Source: Owenia fusiformis
Lineage: Eukaryota > Annelida > Polychaeta > Sabellida > Oweniidae
DNA length: 64,000 bases
Reading direction: 5' to 3'
NCBI GenBank assembly: GCA_903813345.2
Contig: CAIIXF020000005.1
Coordinates: forward strand, 20,339,375 to 20,403,374
Notes under the pieces: model-generated
Database searches by the model: none
What the model was told of the DNA's origin: nothing
The model's input: only the letters and a program-made list of their open reading frames with translations
Made by a program: the position numbers and the translations under genes
Shown: positions 58,001-64,000 of the stretch, one piece after another
Position numbering within the stretch: the stretch's first letter is position 1
Layout: each line of letters opens with the position of its first letter

Positions 58001-60475
58001 TTAGATTCAATTTCAAATGGGCATTTACGACGAAGTCTAACAAAGTTTCGTATCAGTAACCACAAATTAAAAATAGAAACGGGTAGATACGAACGCCCAA
58101 AATTAAAGATCGATGAAAGAATTTGCGAGGTTTGCAATTTAATAGAAAACGAAAAACACATAATGCGTTCATGTAAAAAATACAGTATATATAGAAAGAA
58201 AATGCTCGATAAACTTGTATCACACGGCAACCCAATTAAACACCTTTTCAACATGGAGGACGATTCACTTTTTTTCCAATATTGTATGTCTTGTGAAAAT
58301 AAAGAAATTGAAATTGTAGCAGAATTTATTCATAAATGTAATATAACATAGAAGGGTGTGATATATGACATAAACAATGGACGCGTATCACAATCACCAT
58401 TCATGTGCTTATCCATGATGCATATTTATTTGTTCATTTATTTACTTATTTATTTATTATGAAGTGTTAATTTTGTGTGTTGTTATATATACTGTTTTCT
58501 GTTGTATTGATATATTGTAAAATTAGTGTTTACTTTGTGTACACTTAACCTTTTATGGGTATGAATGTGTAATAAAGTTCATAAATCTAAATCTATGGAG
58601 ACGAAAGTAATTTCGTTTGGACAACAACCCCCCCACCCCCCCTCTAGACGAAAGCTTAGGTCACTTCAAAAAAACATTGATTAATAATCGTATCCTATTT
58701 GCCGGGTTATTATTACGGTGAATTAACACACGTTCGCAATTTAACTGCATTGAACTCTTCAAAAGGAGGAGGGAAAAGTACGGAATTTATTTGAAAAATG
58801 ATCGAATTATCGTCTTTATCTACCGATATTTTGGACCTATCACACAAAAAAGCTCACGAACTATTGAAAACAAGCCTTTTTATCAGAACATAGCGCCAGA
58901 AAAAGTGGGTAAGTCCAATTATTTTTTGTATATCAGATCCGAATTATCGATGTTTTTTTGGTCAACGAAAGTGCCCAAAAACCCCCTCCCCCCTCGCGAA
59001 AGTACTTTCGTCTCCATATGAACATCGATATTTTGACCCCGCCCCTTAAACAATTAATTGAATGAATTAATTAGTCTAAATTATTTCGGGCCTAAAAAAT
59101 GTCTAGCTGTGTGTTCCCCTGATATTAGCTCCGGTCTAATCCTCCACAACAACAGTGCCAAATGAACAGGATCACAGGTATTAAGGGCTAGAGACACTTA
59201 ATAAAACAAACCCTACCTTTAAGTAGTAGCCTCGTCCACCAGCAGTCACACTCCCTCTATCTGTATCAACGCCATCTATCATATGGATGAGATCAACATG
59301 AGAGTATTTCTTTGCAGACTCACAATCACCAAATGTTCTTTCTACTCTGTTTTCATCCTAAAGACCGAACATTATGTAAGCATATAAAAACTGCTGAAGT
59401 AACATTTCTTGTTATCATGTTATATAATGGTAAACATTTTCACTGTTGTCAAGGTGGTGAAAAGTATAATTAAATAAAAACAAAACATATTTTGGTTGAC
59501 TTAAAATATCTGTGGTTTGTAAATGAGCAACTTAAGCTTTTTCTTTGTTAATAAAAGTTTTATTAAATAGAAAACAATATGTATTTTTACTCAGACAAGA
59601 CTTTACAGTGCAGACTTTACTATAAACCTTAGGACACATGTCGCATTTACTTACCTCATCATTGCTGACAGGGACAGAGTCATGTAGAAGATTTCCAACT
59701 TCTTTCAGAGTTTCATCTCGTTCTGTTTGAGTTTTCACATCCTCTTCTTTACACCGCTTGATCTCCGCATCAATCAAACCTGCTATCTTTTTGATCTGTT
59801 TTACTGTGAGCTCCTATAATGTTATGATATATTCAAAACAAAGCATTACCACAACAAAAAATAGTGAAATAATCCAACTTTTTCTTCTTCATTTTCAAAT
59901 GGATTTTCAGACAGGTGCAAACCTATTTTCAAAATCTCAAATGGATGCATTGCCCACTCGCTTTAACAATGTCGAACCTTATTACTGTTTCCTACAAATG
60001 GTAATGTAAAAAATCAATATATTAAGGGAATTAGAATTAGTAATCGTGAACATGTTACATGCAAGCTTACAAGTTGTGTGTACAAAAGAGGTCAACAATA
60101 CATTGGACAAGGTCCACCTTTTAACTTCTACAAATCAGGAATGGAGTTTCTAAATAAATAAGAGTGTCTTACCCGAAGAGATTCCGGTGTAAGAGTAGAG
60201 AGATTATCTATGATAGCTGCTGGGAGTTCCTCATTATCCCCCACTGCTTCTTTCTTCTATTATGAAAAACACATTCATTTTCAGTTATGTTAATTTTATT
60301 TAGTATCTTTACTTTAGTTGTAAATTAATATTAATGTACTAAGGCCTACTACGATCAAATAAATGTGAGACACACAGTATGATAACACCAATGAAATCAC
60401 TCACCTTCATTTTCTCACCAATAGTTTTGTTACAGGAATTTTTAATCTTGTTCCAATTATCTGCTTGGAAACGCA
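49088..60475 (-). CDS. SARS1: Cytosolic seryl-tRNA synthetase
   Basis: Charges tRNA-Ser with serine in the cytosol. Ten minus-strand exons join in phase: 60475-60405, 60256-60173, 59813-59655, 59357-59217, 57251-57096, 53839-53618, 53366-53237, 52760-52600, 49614-49485 and 49245-49088; about 470 residues matching human SARS1 from residue ~46 to the end. Landmarks: the N-terminal coiled-coil arm ([10 protein letters not shown] to SVPVSNDE), motif 1 region ([17 protein letters not shown]), the serine-site TSE loop ([17 protein letters not shown]), motif 2 ([20 protein letters not shown]), [19 protein letters not shown], and motif 3 ([17 protein letters not shown]). The C-terminus is Lys-rich (KAKKQKQ) and ends in MSIDK, a shorter tail than in vertebrates. 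The exon for the first ~45 residues is not visible; a 15-nt first exon may lie at 63309-63295. Intron sizes run from about 150 bp to over 3 kb, swollen by repeats. Confidence 0.95.
49712..52359. mobile_element. 2.65-kb Tc1/mariner-type element in a SARS1 intron
   Basis: Ends 'cagggtgggcaataaaaagt' and inverse, about 28-bp TIRs, flanked by TA. The interior has no transposase frame. It includes a 20-bp minisatellite at 50701-50760. Confidence 0.75.
50701..50760 (+). repeat. 20-bp minisatellite, three exact copies
   Basis: 'ggtcgcaagtactggaatct' repeated head to tail, with partial copies on both sides. Confidence 0.95.
54100..55740. repeat. Tandem array, ~12 units of 115-170 bp, AGGTCA-rich
   Basis: Each unit has 'agatttgaatttctgagaac', 'tagatgattttgaaaaaa', 'caatttgaagcaagttgaaa' and a block of tgacct/aggtca words. 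Unit length varies because the 'tttgacctt' and 'tcaaatcttaag' blocks are gained or lost. It lies in the SARS1 intron between exons 57096 and 53839. Confidence 0.95.
55789..55853 (+). repeat. GC-rich 14-bp repeat (gccaaccgccggac)
   Basis: Three copies plus partials immediately after the AGGTCA-rich array; sharply GC-rich in AT-rich surroundings. Confidence 0.85.
55905..57000. repeat. Diverged tandem repeats, same family as 26560-28260
   Basis: Units carry 'aaaatggcc', 'gtgtaacatgcttc' and 'caaaatcgctccattac'. The junction word 'agcaaatcccatcgaacag' at its start also recurs at 26605 (agcaaatcctatcgaacag). Confidence 0.6.
57666..58593 (+). mobile_element. 5'-truncated LINE nested in a DNA transposon
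   Basis: Carries only the ORF2 C-terminus and a 240-bp 3' UTR, ending in 'aaatctaaatct' repeats, the kind of short tail used by several non-LTR families. It sits inside the left arm of the surrounding TIR element and inside a SARS1 intron, in antisense. Confidence 0.75.
57683..58351 (+). CDS. LINE ORF2 C-terminal fragment with zinc-binding motif
   Basis: About 220 codons open to the stop, without a natural start. The end contains [20 protein letters not shown], a C-x2-C...H...C knuckle like that at the C-terminus of many LINE reverse transcriptases, preceded by [20 protein letters not shown]. The reverse transcriptase itself is lost by truncation. Confidence 0.7.
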   Translation: MLNTSYILLSEALTTSNDLSKINKSSWMLNFKSVMDKLEVVSFSGNTPSNINNTLDVKEYTIDASEVVCKSKISFEDYWRNQLNSDQCRKLNTYKIFKSNFRFEPYLDSISNGHLRRSLTKFRISNHKLKIETGRYERPKLKIDERICEVCNLIENEKHIMRSCKKYSIYRKKMLDKLVSHGNPIKHLFNMEDDSLFFQYCMSCENKEIEIVAEFIHKCNIT

Positions 60476-60804
60476 CTGAAAATATAACAAACAACAACAT
60501 ATATTCCCTGAACAAAATGTGTCCATTCATAGCATGCATCTCTGTTGCATTGCATGTTGTCCAGATGGACAAAAAATCAAAATCATAGGTCATTTTTTAC
60601 CTCTTCGTGACATATTTACAAATGCGAAGTGAGCAATACAGAGTGATTCTATTGGTCAACGAAATGACAGTATCAGATTGGACAGTTGTGATGGTAGATA
60701 TCTTTAGATTATGCATGCTCAGAAATTCTTATGTCACAAAAGATGTGGCTATTTCAAGTTGCAGAGGTGTTCCATTTACTCTGTGGCGGTGATTCAGCTA
60801 GCAT

Positions 60805-61225
60805 TTCAAAATGTCTACTACAGCTACGCTAGCTTACAATCAGGAGGAAGTTCAAGTTGAAGTTCATTCACTCTTGCAAATGCATGAAATAGAAAATCAG
60901 AAACAACAACTCAAAATGTCTACTACAGCTACGCTAGCTTACAATCAGGAGGAAGTTTAAGTTGAAGTTCATTCACTCTTGCAAATGCATGAAATAGAAA
61001 ATCAGAAACAACAACTCAAAATGTCTACTACAGCTACGCTAGCTTACAATCAGGAGGAAGTTTAAGTTGAAGTTCATTCACTCTTGCAAATGCATGAAAT
61101 AGAAAATCAGAAACAACAACTCAAAATGTCTACTACAGCTACGCTAGCTTACAATCAGGAGGAAGTTTAAGTTGAAGTTCATTCACTCTTGCAAATGCAT
61201 GAAATAGAAAATCAGAAACAACAAC
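60805..61225 (+). repeat. 105-bp tandem repeat, four copies
   Basis: Period 105-106 bp, beginning 'tcaaaatgtctactacagc'. Copies 2-4 are essentially identical; copy 1 differs at one key base. Lies upstream of the second coding SARS1 exon, in the region where the missing SARS1 exon is expected. Confidence 0.95.
60811..60960 (+). CDS. Short ORF across the 105-bp repeat, unknown
   Basis: Because the period is 35 codons, one frame stays in register. Copy 1 reads MSTTATLAYNQEEVQVEVHS then LLQMHEIENQKQQLK and runs into copy 2, which stops because its CAA codon is TAA. The amphipathic, Gln/Glu-rich peptide looks coiled-coil-like. Probably the start of a once-coding exon whose mutated version was then amplified. 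No function can be given. Confidence 0.25.
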   Translation: MSTTATLAYNQEEVQVEVHSLLQMHEIENQKQQLKMSTTATLAYNQEEV

Positions 61226-61229
61226 TCAA

Positions 61230-62750
61230 ATGTGTACAACATGTTCCCACCAATGGGTGATCCTATGATCTACTATAGAATTGAATGCCCAACACTATTC
61301 AGTTGAAGAGGCAAGAATTTAGTACAAAAAAATCCAAAATGGCCACTTTTTACCCCAAATGCTTATCAGTTTGAGACTTTCATCACATATGTGAAAATTG
61401 ATTGTTTGTTCACATTGTTTATATGATTTATACGAGTACATGCGTTTATTCATATATATTTTGGTATAAATTATAAAGCATCACCGACAAAACTACTTTA
61501 TTAGTAGACTAATATAACAGATGGCCTATTTTAACTTTCTCCGTAGTATTTCATTCAGACCAATAGTTCAACTGTAGATCATGCAGTTTCTTCTATCTTA
61601 GAACAAGCTATCCTCCTCTACCCTGCACTGTCCTAAACTCATCTTCAAACGACAGAAAAACATTTGAAAAATATTCTAATCATTTTTACATCAGACATGG
61701 TTGGTTGACATGTCACCAAATTAAAGTTCAAGAGTCAATATGTTATTTCGTGATTGGGCCAACACCTTCCCAGAAGTCAACACTAGGAAAAATGGAAAAG
61801 TTGAACAAGCATTTACACAAAGGAGCACGGAAAGTATCGCAACAGATTTCAAATAGTCATATGTTGGATTTTGTCTGTTTTCTGAGGATTTAAACAGGTG
61901 CATATGTTAGGCCAATGCATTACCTACAGGAAAAAATACTATAATTGATGATAAGATAATTTGGACTTTGAGACAGGGTAGGTGCAAACAACCCACCCAC
62001 ATGTCTTTTCTGAAATGTTGTCCTGATTTTCAACCCTTTCCACCCCTGCATTTTCAATTATTCTTGCATCAATATGTTACATCTGATACACAGTAAACCC
62101 CTTTAAAGAAATAAGTGATTCCTTCAGGGAGTAATTTATTCAACGTATAATAGTGATTTCAAACATGTTATTTTTCCTTTTATTTTTGTTGCTAACATAT
62201 TGCGATTGCTTTAAGCGATTGAAATATCACGTCATTGTGAATATTCGCACCAAAATTGCGACGTAGCAATAGCAATCGCATTCAATTTGTGAATAAGGCA
62301 TCTGGTCCTGTAAATGATATAAAGGAGTAGTAAAACTGGGTGAAGGCAGAACTCTGTTATCTTAGTTCAAAAAATTTTAAAATTCACATGGTAAGGGTCA
62401 TTTTGACCACGACCATTTTGATCCTGGCCATGTAACGCCTGTTTGGTGTAAAGGACCTTATACACCCTCCATTGGGATCTGCCCATGGGAAAAAAATAAT
62501 TCATCTAATTTTTCAAAATGAGTATTCTGCTTCAATTATTACATTTATATGCACACTAGTATCTTGTTGACCTATATTCAGCACTGTATTGATGTATAGG
62601 CCACTTATTAGGGTCATAAATCAATCATGAAGTGTAGAGGCATAGATTCCAAACCAGGAAGTATTTTTGTGTCTGTCAAAATCCATTTACATCCTACGCA
62701 TCAGTTTCCTCCAGTCAATTTGTCACTTCCTGTTTCGTCATTTCCTGTTA
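61230..62750. other. No gene seen
   Basis: AT-rich sequence upstream of the first visible SARS1 exon. The stretch 62330-62400 shares words ('cagaactctgttatctt') with 21445-21475, so it is partly repeat-derived. I searched for the missing SARS1 exon here and did not find it. Confidence 0.4.
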
Positions 62751-62754
62751 ACTT

Positions 62755-62942
62755 TTGCTGGAACATTATTTTTTCAACAATGATACAAAATTCCCTGACA
62801 TTTCCATGACACATCTACTGTTTCAAAATTCCCTGACATTTTTGGCCCTTTTTGACCCAATTTTGAGATTCCCTGACATTTCCAGCACCTGGAAAAATAA
62901 ATCAATTTCCCTGACATTTCCAGGTGTGTACGAACCCTGGAT
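62755..62942 (+). repeat. Dispersed repeat, 'ccctgacatttcc' family, copy 2
   Basis: Matches 805-990 in the same orientation, with the same end 'gtgtgtacgaaccctgga'. Confidence 0.7.
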
Positions 62943-63294
62943 TGTCTGGGTATATTGGCAGAACAGGAACATTTTTCTTTTTCATCAAGAGAGATTCTAT
63001 CACTTTTCAAGATGGTGGTTGGATTTAAAAGGGGATTCCCTGTTTGACTGTCCCGGAAATAGCCCGGAAGTACCAATAAATGGAGGAAGTTGACAGTTGA
63101 AATAAGTTAAATATTACACGCAAACATTACAATCAAAAAAGAAAATTTCTTCGTTCTGCCGATAAACCCAGTCAATTGTGGATTCAACTACAAGAAAAGA
63201 ATGCTAAAATACCAAGGAATCTATTGAAGTAGGTGTCTTAAGTATAAGAGGCGTAGATAATTCTCCCAAGTTGAACATGTTCCTATTTACTCAC

Positions 63295-63309
63295 GTCGAG
63301 AGCTACCAT
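63295..63309 (-). CDS. SARS1: Candidate first coding exon of SARS1 (MVALD)
   Basis: ATG GTA GCT CTC GAC is followed by a perfect gtgagt donor in phase 0. Animal SARS1 proteins begin MVLDLDLFR, so a MVALD start is plausible and lies downstream of the promoter cluster at 63.5-63.7 kb. The exon that should follow (through ~residue 45, leaving in phase 1) is not found between 60475 and 63295. Confidence 0.35.
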
Positions 63310-63519
63310 GTTAGATTTTGAAAGTATAGCTCTCCATCGTGAGGATCTCCCAGCTGAAGAATTGCGACATCTAAATTTGATCAGCGCCAGTCAGCGGCTT
63401 GCTGTTTGTCTCAAACTGTAGCCTACATATGGGCTCATATGTGTCTACTTTCCCCGTGCATGTAGGATCTTGGATGTGCTTCTATGGCGATCAGGAGTTC
63501 TAATCGTTTTTTGTTCGAT

Positions 63520-63720
63520 ACCCATTTCCAATATGGCGGTTAAACGGAAATACTATCGACGCATGCGCAACTTGGGAAACGTCAAGCCGCCATATTGAAT
63601 ATACCTGGCCAAAACTTTTGACACGACCAATAAAATGAAGTCCTGATCGATACATAGGGCAGTGAGACGTTCTATAGTTGAGCTGAATGAAAGATGGCGA
63701 TGTAGGATACATTTTCAGGT
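63520..63720. promoter_or_regulatory. NRF1/YY1-type, possibly bidirectional promoter
   Basis: An NRF1-like site (gacgcatgcgcaac, about 63558-63571) is flanked by YY1-like words 'aatatggcgg' (63530), 'ccgccatatt' (63588) and 'aagatggcga' (63691), typical of housekeeping promoters. It would drive SARS1 leftward. The 63691 site, followed by a donor-like 'cag/gtatat' at 63719, could mark a rightward transcript leaving the window. Confidence 0.5.
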
Positions 63721-64000
63721 ATATAATGTGCAACATGAGTCAGCTGAAGATCCATCCAGATCCAAGTATTTTTTAAGACCGCCGACTCTCGTTGGGCTAT
63801 TTATCCCTATTGACTCAGTTGTTCATATAAATTTACGTACCTTAGATGCTTTGTAATCGACGTAGATAGAAAATATTGTTTCCTAAATTGTTCTGAAAAG
63901 CGATAATTATAACTAAATGTACTTTGAACAGGTCGACTGACAAAAAAGCCGGGCTTCTGGCACGTCTCGTTCTCGCTCTCAAACAAAACGTGAAGAACGT

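Larger units (their letters stand above)
57634..59046. mobile_element. TIR DNA element split by a LINE insertion
   Basis: Left end 'aggggcggggtcaaaatatc' (57634) returns inverted at 59046. After about 31 bp of the left arm the LINE begins; the arm resumes at 58594 with 'atggagacgaaagta', which pairs with 'tactttcgtctccat' at 59005-59019. Without the LINE the element would be about 485 bp. Confidence 0.7.

Noticed and set aside
62774-63093. Overlapping ~100-residue frames on both strands
   Set aside because: Begin in the 'ccctgacatttcc' dispersed repeat and show no protein pattern; the minus-strand one is not the missing SARS1 exon.

Overview
The window reads as nuclear DNA of an invertebrate animal. 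Genes are split into many short exons by GT-AG introns, the DNA is AT-rich, and most of the sequence is DNA-transposon debris, LINE fragments and satellite arrays. A secreted, histidine-rich, superoxide-dismutase-like protein resembling the cavortin/dominin/pernin proteins of bivalve haemolymph points to a mollusc or a related lophotrochozoan. That assignment is an inference. All exon models here were built by hand from splice sites, reading phase and protein pattern.

Left part (1-13.7 kb). No firm gene. It holds a 5.9-kb element with near-identical ~690-bp terminal inverted repeats (TIRs) carrying a tRNA-like stretch (1-5872), then a 163-bp tandem duplication, then an older ~7-kb inverted-repeat element (6688-13657) with one exon-like stretch inside.

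14.1-19.3 kb, + strand. A four-exon gene for a 326-residue secreted protein. The predicted mature N-terminus is His-Ser-Trp. A second conserved-looking His, six cysteines, a Trp-rich strand, a Thr/Gly-rich stalk and a C-terminal hydrophobic tail follow. This is the layout of a GPI-anchored, copper-binding, LPMO-like (lytic polysaccharide monooxygenase) protein.

19.8-32.4 kb. Transposon palindromes, then a candidate five-exon minus-strand gene (22463-30898) for a single-pass membrane protein of about 470 residues. Its last intron is almost entirely a ~77-bp satellite whose unit contains the 3' end of the upstream exon plus a splice donor. A possible RFX X-box lies upstream.

32.4-43.1 kb. Weak + strand exon candidates (34.3-36.5 kb), several DNA transposons, a large 5'-truncated LINE with a nearly complete reverse transcriptase (38.0-39.95 kb), and an older reverse transcriptase fragment split by a TTAA-flanked hairpin element.

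43.5-46.9 kb, + strand. The six-exon His-rich SOD-like gene, which has lost most metal ligands of the Cu/Zn-SOD active site.

49.1-63.3 kb, - strand. Cytosolic seryl-tRNA synthetase, with ten exons from residue ~46 to the stop. A 15-nt first exon candidate sits beside an NRF1/YY1-type promoter at 63.5-63.7 kb, but the exon for the first ~45 residues was not found. Its introns hold a 2.65-kb transposon, a 1.6-kb AGGTCA-rich array and a LINE nested in a DNA transposon.

The three confident genes are unrelated in function (a polysaccharide-oxidation-like surface protein, an extracellular metal-binding protein, and a translation enzyme). I see no operon-like or pathway link between them.
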